54,024 nt of DNA from contig CAIQIZ010000011.1 in assembly GCA_903872035.1 (NCBI GenBank), positions 1 to 54,024 on the forward strand. The letters are read 5' to 3'. A model generated the notes under the pieces. The model did no database searches, was not told where the DNA came from, and saw nothing but the letters and a program-made list of their open reading frames with translations. The DNA is from an uncultured bacterium. GTDB lineage: Bacteria; Patescibacteriota; Minisyncoccia; Phycocordibacterales; PALSA-1337. The translations under genes were made by a program, and so were the position numbers. The number at the start of each line of letters is the position of its first letter. Within the stretch, counting starts at the first letter, position 1. Positions 28,732 to 37,415 of this stretch are shown one piece after another.

Positions 28732-28737
28732 ATTATA
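28732..28737 (-). promoter_or_regulatory. -10 box (TATAAT) of the GspH-like gene
   Basis: TATAAT, then TCTATAT (7 nt), then the ATG at 28724, read leftwards. It is a perfect consensus hexamer with no Shine-Dalgarno between it and the start. Confidence 0.6.
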
Positions 28738-28748
28738 ACCTAAACGTC

Positions 28749-29552
28749 TTAAAGTAACGAGTTTATAACTGTCTTCAATAGACCAACATCCAATACCTGA
28801 ATGCCAAAAAGAAGCACCAGATACATGCCTAATATGAGATATGGCCCAAATGGTATCTCCGTTCGTGGCTTAAAGTGTCCATAGGTCACAAAAAGCCAGA
28901 TAATGCTAACGATAGCAGCGATCCAGAAAGCTAAAACGATAGCATTTATTCCTGCAGCAATACCAAGGAACCATCCTATGCCTAAAACTAGTTTAGCATC
29001 GCCTAGGCCCATCCACGTGCCTTTGGAAACCGCCCAAAGCAAGGCGAACGGTAATGCCAAGACCGGTCCAGCTACCAAAGCCGATATGGTTGGTATGTGA
29101 AGCCATGACGATCCGCCAACGCACAGATTGATTAGGGACAACAAAACAAATGAATATACGAATTGGTCCGGGATGATCTTGTGCTTTATATCGTAAACGG
29201 AAATGACGATAAGCAAGCACGTGGCTACGATATAGATCAAAGTAGTAACGGCCGAAAATATCGTCATCGGCGGGAATGTGAAGAATATCATGACGAATAT
29301 GACCCCGGCACAGAATTCAACCAGCGGATATTGCCAGGAGATCTTGCTCTTGCACTTCTTGCAGCTTCCCTTCTGGTAGGCAAAGCTAAGCAATGGGACC
29401 AATTCCTTCCAAGTCAATTGCTCCCCACAAGACATGCACTTCGACCGTCCATTAATGCCCATACCCGTATTGAATCGCAGCGAGACCACGTTCAAAAAAC
29501 TGCCGACTACGGTGCCGAAGACGAATGAGAGTATGAGCGAGAGAGTATCCAT
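28749..29552 (-). CDS. pilD: Prepilin peptidase / N-methyltransferase
   Basis: 267 aa, normal length. The N-terminal methylase-type domain keeps both Cys pairs (C39-x-x-C42 and C64-x-x-C67), unlike several other zinc proteins here. The aspartyl protease residues are D121 (YDIKHKIIPD) and D185 (GLGDAKL). It has about seven or eight membrane segments. It cleaves and methylates the pilins of this window. Its start codon follows directly on the stop of the pilin gene. Confidence 0.95.
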   Translation of the reverse strand: MDTLSLILSFVFGTVVGSFLNVVSLRFNTGMGINGRSKCMSCGEQLTWKELVPLLSFAYQKGSCKKCKSKISWQYPLVEFCAGVIFVMIFFTFPPMTIFSAVTTLIYIVATCLLIVISVYDIKHKIIPDQFVYSFVLLSLINLCVGGSSWLHIPTISALVAGPVLALPFALLWAVSKGTWMGLGDAKLVLGIGWFLGIAAGINAIVLAFWIAAIVSIIWLFVTYGHFKPRTEIPFGPYLILGMYLVLLFGIQVLDVGLLKTVINSLL

Positions 29553-30017
29553 TTATTTCGGCCCAACGCAATAGTTATAAGTGGAGGCTGTTGAATTACT
29601 AGCACAATTTAAATTTCCAGCATAGGGATCGCTTGAAAGACCGTCTTGAATTGCCGCATTATTATTTTCTAGACAAGTTTGCAGAACGTAGTCGGTAGGT
29701 TTGTTGTTATCGTTAATATCATAACCGTAACTCGAGACACAACTCCCACCCACTGGAGCAGTAGGCATAGTAGAGATATAAACAGTTCCACTGTTGTTTA
29801 TCGAATTCAAGGTAGTCGGATATGCGTTATTATGATCAAAATATTGTTCCAGAGCCCCCTGGATCTGTGCCAGATCCGAAACCCTTTTCCCATCGCGCGC
29901 CTTGGCCTTCGCGCTAGCAAGAGAAACGATGACCATCGCACTCAAGATGCCAATAATGGCGCAGACTACCATCAGTTCAATAAGCGTAAACCCTCTACTT
30001 TTTGAATGTATTTTCAT
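29553..30017 (-). CDS. Type IV pilin (major-pilin-like)
   Basis: 154 aa. MKIHSKSRG followed by FTLIELMVVCAIIGILSAMV is a canonical leader with Glu5. ARDGKRVSDLAQIQGALEQY then FDHNNAYP is the usual sequence of Patescibacteria and GspG-like pilins. The tail has several Cys that could form a disulfide loop. Its ATG overlaps the stop of the upstream glycosyltransferase (ATGA). An extended -10 (TGCTAGAAT) lies 6 nt before the ATG, inside that gene. Confidence 0.92.
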   Translation of the reverse strand: MKIHSKSRGFTLIELMVVCAIIGILSAMVIVSLASAKAKARDGKRVSDLAQIQGALEQYFDHNNAYPTTLNSINNSGTVYISTMPTAPVGGSCVSSYGYDINDNNKPTDYVLQTCLENNNAAIQDGLSSDPYAGNLNCASNSTASTYNYCVGPK

Positions 30018-30793
30018 GGTGTAATTCTAGCACTTTTCGTTTTGGCGCGCTTGTGGAGAAATCTAGCAATGCTCTTTATGTGATTCAGCAGCGGTTTTCC
30101 GACCTTTCCGGCGCTGGATCTGGCATATTCATGATAAATGGTAGTCGCAGGCCAATAGACGACATCATATCCGTATTTATTCGCCCGATAACAAAAATCA
30201 ACGTCATCATATACAGAGAAATAATACCCATCAAAATATCCTACTCGATCAAATATTGACCGTTGGATAATGAGACAAGCTCCCATTGCCCAATCAACGG
30301 TCTGCACTTTTGACGGATCGATGGAAACATATCTACGATATGGCGGAAAATTCGGCATAAGCCTATATAATCCGGAGCCACGCCAAAAGAGCCCCATGAG
30401 TGTCGGGAATGTCCTGACCGATTCCTGATCTTTCCCATTTGGATAACGCAATCGTGGTGCAACTATGCCAACGTCGCTGTGTGACTGAAAATATTCTTTG
30501 ATGGCAGGAAAATCGAGCGACTCGATCCACGCATCATCGTCTAGGAACATTATATGATCTCCTTTTGCTTCGCTAACTCCGAGATTTCGTCCTTTAGCCA
30601 CTCCAACATTCATATCCGAATAGATCTTCTTAACTGCCACCAAACCAGTCAGATATTCCTTCGTCCCATCCGTCGAGCCATTATCAACGACGACGATTTC
30701 CGCAGCCGGCAATTTCTCTTGAACAGATTGGAGACAGCGCTTGAGCTTATCCAGCCTGTTTCGGGTGACGATTATGACTGATAGTTCTTTCAT
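30014..30793 (-). CDS. GT2 family glycosyltransferase
   Basis: 259 aa. A GT-A enzyme of the rhamnosyltransferase-like GT2 type: LSVIIVTRNRLDKL, EIVVVDNGSTDGT, NVGVAKGRNLGV, MFLDDDAWIE (the DDD metal site), MGACLIIQRSIFDRVGYFDG and YDDVDFCYR. It probably adds a sugar to the surface polysaccharide made by the divergent wzm/wzt locus. TATAGT lies 6 nt before the ATG. It overlaps the pilin gene by 4 nt. Confidence 0.9.
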   Translation of the reverse strand: MKELSVIIVTRNRLDKLKRCLQSVQEKLPAAEIVVVDNGSTDGTKEYLTGLVAVKKIYSDMNVGVAKGRNLGVSEAKGDHIMFLDDDAWIESLDFPAIKEYFQSHSDVGIVAPRLRYPNGKDQESVRTFPTLMGLFWRGSGLYRLMPNFPPYRRYVSIDPSKVQTVDWAMGACLIIQRSIFDRVGYFDGYYFSVYDDVDFCYRANKYGYDVVYWPATTIYHEYARSSAGKVGKPLLNHIKSIARFLHKRAKTKSARITP

Positions 30794-30799
30794 GGTACT

Positions 30800-30816
30800 A
30801 CTATATCATGTATGAT
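30800..30816. promoter_or_regulatory. Divergent -10 boxes between the GT2 gene and wzm
   Basis: On the minus strand, TATAGT (30805-30800) lies 6 nt before the ATG at 30793. On the plus strand, TATGAT (30811-30816) lies 6 nt before the ATG at 30823. The two start codons are only 30 nt apart, so each transcript would begin at its start codon. Confidence 0.5.
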
Positions 30817-30822
30817 ATGGCC

Positions 30823-31671
30823 ATGAATCAGACCAAGACAGGACTTGAAAGAAAGCCATTTCGTGTGATAGAGCCTCCAACCAGATTCACGCCTATCTCC
30901 GAAATTAGGGATATTTGGCGCCACCGCGAGCTCTTATACCTCCTAGCCTGGAGAGACTACAAGGTTAGATACCGCCAAACCGTTATCGGCCTGTCCTGGG
31001 CGATATTTCAGCCCATATTGGCAACCATCGCCTTCGTCTTAGTCTTTGGTCGCCTAAAAGGGATCACTGACGGCGCTGTCCCCTATTCGCTTTTCGTCTT
31101 TTCCGGCATGGTCATATGGCAATTCTTTGCCAATTCCATCTCTGAATCAAGCCGGTCACTGGTAGCATCTAGCCAAATGATCACCAAGATATATTTCCCG
31201 CGGATCGTCATTCCTCTGGCCAAGATAGGGACACAAATCATCGACCTGATTCCTTCATTCATTATACTTCTGATTCTCATGATTTATTTGAAAGTTTTCC
31301 CGACCTTCCTCGGCATATTGTACGTAATCCCCCTGATCCTGATCTTGACTATAATCTCCGCTAGCATCGGCATCATCTTGTCGGCCATAAATGTCAAATA
31401 CCGCGACGTGCAATTCGTTGTACCGTTCTTCATTCAACTGGGACTGTTCTTGAGCCCCGTCATTTATTCAACAGCCAATCTCGGAAGATATTCCAAGCTC
31501 CTTCTTTTGAATCCAGTGACGGGAATAATCGATTCATTCCGGTCTGTGTTGTTTCAAACGGCCTTCCCATTGAAATCATTCACGGTCTCTTGCATCTTCG
31601 CCGCTGTATTGACGATGTTAAGCCTTCTATATTTCATCAAATCGGAAGGTGCTTTTTCAGATGTTATTTAA
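30823..31671 (+). CDS. wzm: ABC-2 type polysaccharide export permease
   Basis: 282 aa from 30823. I chose this ATG over 30808 because of a TATGAT box 6 nt upstream. It has the TagG/Wzm pattern: an N-terminal amphipathic region (IRDIWRHRELLYLLAWRDYK), VRYRQTVIGLSWAIFQPI, six membrane segments, NVKYRDVQFVVPFFIQLG and LNPVTGIIDSFRSVLF. Its partner ATPase is encoded at 32207, after an opposite-strand toxin-antitoxin pair. Together they would export an undecaprenyl-linked glycan. Confidence 0.93.
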   Translation: MNQTKTGLERKPFRVIEPPTRFTPISEIRDIWRHRELLYLLAWRDYKVRYRQTVIGLSWAIFQPILATIAFVLVFGRLKGITDGAVPYSLFVFSGMVIWQFFANSISESSRSLVASSQMITKIYFPRIVIPLAKIGTQIIDLIPSFIILLILMIYLKVFPTFLGILYVIPLILILTIISASIGIILSAINVKYRDVQFVVPFFIQLGLFLSPVIYSTANLGRYSKLLLLNPVTGIIDSFRSVLFQTAFPLKSFTVSCIFAAVLTMLSLLYFIKSEGAFSDVI

Positions 31672-31903
31672 AAAAGAAACTCCGAATAATTTCTTCCGGA
31701 ATGCAAGCAGATATTGAGCGGACGATAGATCCGAGTGTACCTCTGTCAATCATTGGATGAAGCGGTATCGTCACGTAATAAGTGCAACCATCCTGTTTTT
31801 TCGCCATTCTCACATGGCTCCCACGTTGACGGGTAACAGAAAAGACGAGATTTTGTAAAATCTTAACCAATCTTCCTCCGGAAACGCGGATTAACCTAGG
31901 CAT
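31664..31903 (-). CDS. hicA: HicA-like mRNA interferase toxin
   Basis: About 79 aa from the ATG at 31903. MPRLIRVSGGRLVKILQNL, RQRGSHVRM with the catalytic-type His, VTIPLHPMIDRGTLGSIV and a terminal helix make a recognisable HicA double-stranded-RNA-binding-like fold. The start lies inside the end of hicB (8-nt overlap). Its 3' end overlaps the end of wzm on the other strand by 8 nt. In the family, HicA cuts mRNA and is held inactive by HicB. Confidence 0.85.
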   Translation of the reverse strand: MPRLIRVSGGRLVKILQNLVFSVTRQRGSHVRMAKKQDGCTYYVTIPLHPMIDRGTLGSIVRSISACIPEEIIRSFFFK

Positions 31904-32135
31904 ACACGACTTCGGAAAGATCAATATTCATCATGATGGTAGGAGAGTACTTTTTCCGACGAAGCGATCCAAAAATTTCTTCCACGGCCGTCTCTGTGGC
32001 TTCCTTAATGTTATGTAAAAGCTTCTCGAAGGTCTTGCCTTGAGTAATGATATTATAAGCATCGTTAGAGGCAACGTAATAGCCATCTTCGCCTCTAAAA
32101 ACCCTGAATAAAACGATTTTATTGCTTATCTTCAT
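31896..32135 (-). CDS. hicB: HicB-like antitoxin
   Basis: 79 aa. A short HicB: FRGEDGYYVASNDAYNIITQ then GKTFEKLLHNIKEATE is the partial RNase H-like fold. There is no room for a separate DNA-binding domain unless the C-terminal MMNIDLSEV strand contributes. The order is antitoxin then toxin, less common than hicA-hicB. TATACT lies 6 nt before its ATG and overlaps a plus-strand TATAAT that could serve wzt. Confidence 0.83.
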   Translation of the reverse strand: MKISNKIVLFRVFRGEDGYYVASNDAYNIITQGKTFEKLLHNIKEATETAVEEIFGSLRRKKYSPTIMMNIDLSEVVYA

Positions 32136-32141
32136 AGGCCT

Positions 32142-32149
32142 AGTATAAT
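32142..32149. promoter_or_regulatory. Overlapping divergent -10 boxes (hicB and wzt)
   Basis: AGTATAAT reads as TATACT leftwards (6 nt before hicB) and TATAAT rightwards (about 57 nt before the wzt ATG). The two polymerases would compete for the same bases. Confidence 0.45.
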
Positions 32150-32206
32150 GCTTAAAATTATCGTTTGCAAACTAAATGGCAATCAGTGCCTAATGAACCA
32201 ACTTAA

Positions 32207-33439
32207 ATGTCCTCAATCATCGAAATCAACGGCTTGGGAAAGAAATACCCCATCGTTCACGACAAGGTCCAATATGGGACTTTGCGAGATTCTTTGATGG
32301 GCTTTGCCAAGAATCCATTCGCCAAGCAAACGACTCATGAAGAATTCTGGGCTTTGAAGGACATCGACCTTTCCATAGAAAAAGGCGATATCGTAGGCAT
32401 CATCGGCAAAAACGGCGCCGGTAAATCCACTCTCTTGAAGATCATAGCTGGCATAGCCAAACCGACGGAAGGTAACGTCAAACTTTATGGTCGCATATCT
32501 TCCCTGTTGGAAGTCGGCACCGGCTTCCACCCAGAACTCACTGGCCGAGAGAACATCTTCCTGAACGGCGTCATCCTCGGCATGACCAGAAAGGAGGTTG
32601 CCAAGAAGTTCGACCAGATCGTCGACTTCGCCGGTATCGAGAAGTTCCTCGACACGCCCGTCAAGCATTACTCTAGCGGCATGTACGTCCGCCTAGCTTT
32701 TGCAGTTGCGGCACATCTTGAACCGGATATCTTGATCGTAGATGAAGTTTTAGCAGTCGGAGATGCAGAATTTCAGAAGAAGTGTCTGGGGAAGATGGAA
32801 GATGTATCCAAGAAAGAGGGACGGACCGTATTATTTGTCAGCCATAATATGCAAGCGATCTCTTCTCTTACCAAACAGTGTCTTTACCTAAATGGCGGAC
32901 ATATCCGATCATACGGAGAAACTACGGACGTAACATCCCAATATCTTTCAAATATTTCAGCAAGAAACGCTATATATGTGGACGAGACGCCCTATAAACA
33001 GCCACGTATCACCGAAGTCGAAGCAGTCACCTCTTTACCTAGCGGTGTCCACGAATTCGGAAAACGGCTTTCCTTTAAGATAAAGGTAGAAACCAAGACA
33101 GTCCTCCGTGGCGCGGCCGTATCGTTCAAAATAATCAACAGCTTAGGTATTTCCACAACTCACATCCTTACCTTGGACAGCGAGATCCCATTGTGTCGAA
33201 CTGCTGGATCATATGAATTGGTATGCACTATCCCAAGGCCGCGATTGTATCCGGATAATTATTCGCTGACGGTGTACTTTGCGGAGAAATCGACCGAAAC
33301 GCTTTTTGAGACGCTACAGAATGTATGCCACTTCGAGGTCATCAAGATCGACGAGTTTAGAGACTACTATTGGGGTGTTCGAAATGCGGTCTATATCGAA
33401 GATGGCGCTTGGGTAATCAAAAAACATGAAAATCTTTAA
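32207..33439 (+). CDS. wzt: ABC transporter ATP-binding protein for polysaccharide export
   Basis: 410 aa. Walker A is at residues 67-75 (GKNGAGKST), the signature is YSSGMYVRLAFAVAAHL, Walker B is ILIVDEVLAVGD and the H-loop is VLFVSHN. Residues after about 250 form an extra C-terminal domain (FGKRLSFKIKVETKT, YPDNYSLTVYF), matching the carbohydrate-binding Wzt C-terminal domain that reads the finished glycan end. This implies export of a capped polymer. It overlaps the next methyltransferase gene by 14 nt, which may supply the cap. Confidence 0.95.
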   Translation: MSSIIEINGLGKKYPIVHDKVQYGTLRDSLMGFAKNPFAKQTTHEEFWALKDIDLSIEKGDIVGIIGKNGAGKSTLLKIIAGIAKPTEGNVKLYGRISSLLEVGTGFHPELTGRENIFLNGVILGMTRKEVAKKFDQIVDFAGIEKFLDTPVKHYSSGMYVRLAFAVAAHLEPDILIVDEVLAVGDAEFQKKCLGKMEDVSKKEGRTVLFVSHNMQAISSLTKQCLYLNGGHIRSYGETTDVTSQYLSNISARNAIYVDETPYKQPRITEVEAVTSLPSGVHEFGKRLSFKIKVETKTVLRGAAVSFKIINSLGISTTHILTLDSEIPLCRTAGSYELVCTIPRPRLYPDNYSLTVYFAEKSTETLFETLQNVCHFEVIKIDEFRDYYWGVRNAVYIEDGAWVIKKHENL

Positions 33440-34202
33440 ACAGATAAAAGCATTAATCCCTGAGCCGATAAAGATTCCTATCAGAAAATTTCGGTCTTGG
33501 AAGTTCCGCGGTTTCCACTATCCTGTCAGACCTTATAGTGCAAACAAACTAACAAGAATATACAAAAATCTGGACACCTACGGAAAAAAGCAACTGACAA
33601 GATGGTTACGATACTGTGCCGGCTCACAAGATTTCTTCGCTTTCAGAACACGTGCCACGAACGGCCTCATGTTGCAACAGGTCACTGAGGAATATGCCGA
33701 TTATTTGACGTGGTTGAAGACAAAGAATATCAAAAAATACCTAGAGATCGGGATCGGTTCGGGCAGTTCATTCTTTATCAACAACATCTTCATAAAGAAA
33801 TCTGCAGAGCTGAGCATTGCCGTAGACAATGTGTCGTATGACTGTTTCGGCGACCAGCTGCGGAATATAAATGACAAATTCGAAACATTGCGATCTCTGA
33901 ATCGATCATGCACATTTAAATTCTATCAAGGAAAATCTGATGACTTCTTCAGACAAAATAGCGAGAAATTCGACTTAATCTTTATCGACGCGGATCATGG
34001 ATATGACAGCGTCAAATCTGATTACGATCACGCCTTACGCGCTCTAAGTCCCAATGGGTACATTATCTTCCATGATATTGCCAATGAATACTACCCTGGC
34101 GTGATTAGGCTTTGGAAAGAAATCACGGGTAGTGGTGCCAATGTTATAGAATATGTAACTAAAAATAATTACTGCGGAATCGGTATACTAAGCCTAAATT
34201 GA
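33426..34202 (+). CDS. Class I SAM-dependent methyltransferase
   Basis: 258 aa. Motif I is YLEIGIGSGSSFFIN; LIFIDADHGYDSVKSDY and GGYIIFHDI-like NGYIIFHDIANEY match the Methyltransf_24 group. The N-terminal basic segment (IPIRKFRSWKFRGFHYP) could contact membrane or polymer. Because it overlaps wzt, it may methylate the non-reducing end of the glycan that Wzt recognises, as known for some O-antigens. That role is inference. Confidence 0.85.
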   Translation: MKIFKQIKALIPEPIKIPIRKFRSWKFRGFHYPVRPYSANKLTRIYKNLDTYGKKQLTRWLRYCAGSQDFFAFRTRATNGLMLQQVTEEYADYLTWLKTKNIKKYLEIGIGSGSSFFINNIFIKKSAELSIAVDNVSYDCFGDQLRNINDKFETLRSLNRSCTFKFYQGKSDDFFRQNSEKFDLIFIDADHGYDSVKSDYDHALRALSPNGYIIFHDIANEYYPGVIRLWKEITGSGANVIEYVTKNNYCGIGILSLN

Positions 34203-34224
34203 TGTGAGCCAGCGATTATCCGGA

Positions 34225-35262
34225 CTAGAGAATCTCGTCCTGAAGTTCCGATATAACTTTCATCGAGTCCTTAATATGGAACTGTAAAAGAGTTCCACTA
34301 CTGGACCAATAGTGCCGAAACTCCGCTCCTGGCCTAATAATTCCTGAGGCATCGTATCTTTCCTGATCAAAAACCACTGAACTATATTTATCTTTTCTTT
34401 GATCCATCAAAGCCGGATACATATTCTGGTCTGCCACCCATAGATGCTCGTTCAGTACAGTCGATGAGGTTACTAGCCTTTCTATGAGATCAAGATCCAT
34501 AATATCCGTATAAACGCAAGCGGCCGCCAAGGTTAGATGTGGGGGGAAACTGCACCCGATCTCTTCGAGAAATTCCTTCTGGTAGGCCGGGCTTGATTCA
34601 TAAACATACAGATATGATCGAGGATCAATATTCAACCAATCGATCAGCTGGCAAGGTCTCTTAAGAAAAAGTATGTCGGAATTCATGGTAATGATCCTTT
34701 CCGTGTTTGCTAGGATGATGTGATCGAGAATCTCAAGCGAGTCCACGATTTTTTTCCGATATGAGCGTATTTGCGGATATTCCTTCAAAATAGGTTCGAG
34801 TTTAGAATCAGCCTCGCTTCTGACGATTATATTTATGCCCGGTATATGTTTTTCGATCAATTGCATGTCTTCTTGAGACAGACTGCCGTCGTCGTGGGCA
34901 ACAACAGAAACATCGTTGGTGAACCGTAGAAGTGATTTTAACGCTAGAATATACATGTTTACGTGGTGATGACATGTCAATGTGTGCAGTTCAACGCCTG
35001 CACCTATCTTACACGGGATCGGTCGAGTCAATAGAACGCCCTTGAAGACTTCCTGAAGCTGCTTCTTGTATTCCTCGGTTAGATGCTTATTTCGATCGTA
35101 TTTTTTCTTCCAGCGTCGGTGAGCAACGCGGTTATTCCATTCAAAAATTGGCTTTATAGTACGATCCTTGCAATAAAAAAATATCCTCCAGCAAAGCTGA
35201 TTTGATGTCTTTTTTGTTTTTAAATAATCTCGGAGTTTTTTAAGTTGATTTGTCATACACAT
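34225..35262 (-). CDS. Putative GT-A glycosyltransferase of unrecognised family
   Basis: 345 aa. A basic N-terminus is followed by a likely nucleotide-sugar fold: VELHTLTCHHHVNMYILALK, SVVAHDDGSLS, LANTERIITMNSDILFLKRP (a DxD-like NSD before a hydrophobic strand) and AAACVYTDIMDL. The pattern is like GT-A enzymes that read a stored sugar list, but no family is certain. It stands alone on the minus strand within the polysaccharide locus. A start at 35256 is equally possible. Confidence 0.7.
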   Translation of the reverse strand: MCMTNQLKKLRDYLKTKKTSNQLCWRIFFYCKDRTIKPIFEWNNRVAHRRWKKKYDRNKHLTEEYKKQLQEVFKGVLLTRPIPCKIGAGVELHTLTCHHHVNMYILALKSLLRFTNDVSVVAHDDGSLSQEDMQLIEKHIPGINIIVRSEADSKLEPILKEYPQIRSYRKKIVDSLEILDHIILANTERIITMNSDILFLKRPCQLIDWLNIDPRSYLYVYESSPAYQKEFLEEIGCSFPPHLTLAAACVYTDIMDLDLIERLVTSSTVLNEHLWVADQNMYPALMDQRKDKYSSVVFDQERYDASGIIRPGAEFRHYWSSSGTLLQFHIKDSMKVISELQDEIL

Positions 35263-35431
35263 AGACGTTGTTCGATTACAACCCGGCTTACAAATTTAAT
35301 TGATTATCCATAAGGAAAATACTATACTCAAAAGGTACGTATATTCTAACGTAGATAACCGCAAAGGACACTATTGACATAATGATCGGAACGGAGGTAA
35401 GTATATGACTAACAAGTAAGTATAAACAAAA

Positions 35432-36355
35432 ATGACCATATCTATCGTCTCAGCTTCAGATGATAAGTTTGTCCCCTACTTGGGTGTGATGCTATTTTCT
35501 CTCCTGCGAAATAAAAATACGGATACCTCTGTCGAGATATACATCATCGATAACGGCATATCGGCAAAGAACAGGACAAGGCTGTCTAAGTTGATAGGTA
35601 AATTCCGATCGTCACTTATCTTCCTGTCGGTCAATGCTGACATCTACAAAAACTTCCGGATCGATAGCCACATAAACCATACAACGTATTGTCGCCTATC
35701 TATACCCGAGCTGTTCAATAGAGAGATAAAGAAAATACTGTATATAGACGGAGATGTGGTTGTTCGTAAAGATCTTTCCAGCTTATGGAACATCGACATC
35801 TCTGACTACTATATGGCAGCGGTTAAAGATTGGGGTATCACGTCAGATTTACCGAGAAATAATAGCTACTTCAACGCAGGAATCATGCTCTTAAACCTGA
35901 ACAAGATACGGTGTGACAGTATAATGTCCAAAACTATAACTTATATAGAACAAAATAGGCCAGCAATGCATGATCAAGACGGACTCAATGCTATAGTCAA
36001 AGAAAATTACTTATCTTTGCCCGTGATATATAATACGATGTCTTGTTTCTTTTTTAGAAAGAAACTGAATAACAAGCTCGTATACAAATACTCAGGTGGC
36101 CCGATAATCGACCCGTATATGATTCATTTTACGGGATCTTACAAAGTCGGACTGCTATGTAATAATCCTTATAGATACCTATACTATAGGTATCTATTGC
36201 AGACGCAATGGAGATGGCATGCCCTTGGTCAGTTTCTACATATTCCCAGCGAATACACAGATTATACAAAACTGAAATATAAGTTTCTGAAGAGATACCA
36301 GCCGTTACACAAATTATTGAGAACGATCAAAGCGAATACGTCCAAGACAAAATGA
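35432..36355 (+). CDS. GT8 family glycosyltransferase
   Basis: 307 aa, LgtC-like: ISIVSASDDKFVPYLGVML, TYCRLSIPELF, KILYIDGDVVVRKDLSSLW (DGD metal site), FNAGIMLLNLNKIR, HDQDGLNAIV, then a basic C-terminus (KLKYKFLKRYQ) suited to membrane contact. GT8 enzymes are retaining glucosyl- or galactosyltransferases. Two start signals compete. GGAGGT at 35393 serves a 4-codon frame (35405-35419). TATAAA (35421-35426) lies 5 nt before this ATG. The next gene overlaps by 4 nt. Confidence 0.9.
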   Translation: MTISIVSASDDKFVPYLGVMLFSLLRNKNTDTSVEIYIIDNGISAKNRTRLSKLIGKFRSSLIFLSVNADIYKNFRIDSHINHTTYCRLSIPELFNREIKKILYIDGDVVVRKDLSSLWNIDISDYYMAAVKDWGITSDLPRNNSYFNAGIMLLNLNKIRCDSIMSKTITYIEQNRPAMHDQDGLNAIVKENYLSLPVIYNTMSCFFFRKKLNNKLVYKYSGGPIIDPYMIHFTGSYKVGLLCNNPYRYLYYRYLLQTQWRWHALGQFLHIPSEYTDYTKLKYKFLKRYQPLHKLLRTIKANTSKTK

Positions 36356-37353
36356 CCACCCACGCAAACAATTTTAGCGTAGACATAATAATTCCGTCAC
36401 ATAATCGTGCTGGCTTTATATGTCAGGCTTTGGATTCGATACTCTGGCAAACTATCAAACCGGCACGGGCCATCGTCATCGACGATGGATCAACAGATAA
36501 TACAAGAAATCTGGTAGCCTCATACTTGCCCCTTTTCCAACAAAAAGGCATCGTATTATCTTACATCTTCCAAAATAAACGGGGCGTGAGTTCCGCGCGA
36601 AATTTGGGCATTGCACATTCAACTTCAGCATATATCTTGTTCTTGGATTCTGATGACATGATCCGACCTACGTATATTTCAGAATTTATGAAATTTTACA
36701 GTAACAATCCCGCAGACATCGCTTATACATCACTTGAAATCATTGACGACAAAGGAAATGTCGTCAAGAACCATCCGGAGCTGAAAGATTTTGAAAATCA
36801 TCAACAAAATATATTTAATGACCTGCTTCGCGATAATCTATTTATTAGAAATGCGGCACAGGTTCTATTTCCACGGAGGATCATAGCGAACGGCTTACGA
36901 TTTGACGAAAGCCTGACATATGCGGAAGATCTGGATTTTTTACTCAAAATTGCGGCAAATAATAGTTTTGTTTTTCTAAACAACGAACTTTTTCTTTATA
37001 GACTGCATGCGTCAAATGTTTGCCGTGATAAGACGTATGTATTTCGAGAATCTATCAGATTCTATAAACTTTGGATCGATAGAGGCGCAGGACAAAGCAT
37101 AACAAACCTTTGGGGGAAATATCTTCTCTACAGGATCATCCTTCGTTTTCCACATCTGGATTTTTACAAGATAGCCGATGCATCCCTGGCCGACTTAAAA
37201 TACAAAATGGCGCTATTCCCCAGATTTTCCGGAAACATCATATGGAATTCGGTCTGGAGCTTCGCTGACTACGCATGGCGCAGTATTGTGACCGGCTCTT
37301 TTGTAAAAGACGTTAGGCGTTATATTTACACAAGAAAAAAATATTTTAAATAG
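36352..37353 (+). CDS. GT2 family glycosyltransferase
   Basis: 333 aa. VDIIIPSHNRAGFICQALDS, RAIVIDDGSTDNT, GVSSARNLGIAHS, LFLDSDDMIRPTY (DSD metal site), then TYAEDLDFLLKIA. The last 100 residues form a helical tail with basic ends. It is co-translated with the GT8 gene (ATGA overlap) and probably extends the same glycan. Confidence 0.9.
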   Translation: MTTHANNFSVDIIIPSHNRAGFICQALDSILWQTIKPARAIVIDDGSTDNTRNLVASYLPLFQQKGIVLSYIFQNKRGVSSARNLGIAHSTSAYILFLDSDDMIRPTYISEFMKFYSNNPADIAYTSLEIIDDKGNVVKNHPELKDFENHQQNIFNDLLRDNLFIRNAAQVLFPRRIIANGLRFDESLTYAEDLDFLLKIAANNSFVFLNNELFLYRLHASNVCRDKTYVFRESIRFYKLWIDRGAGQSITNLWGKYLLYRIILRFPHLDFYKIADASLADLKYKMALFPRFSGNIIWNSVWSFADYAWRSIVTGSFVKDVRRYIYTRKKYFK

Positions 37354-37415
37354 AATTTTGTAATGATAAAGATCTCTATGCTCATAACGGGTCATCCTTA
37401 CAATAAGTCACTGTC

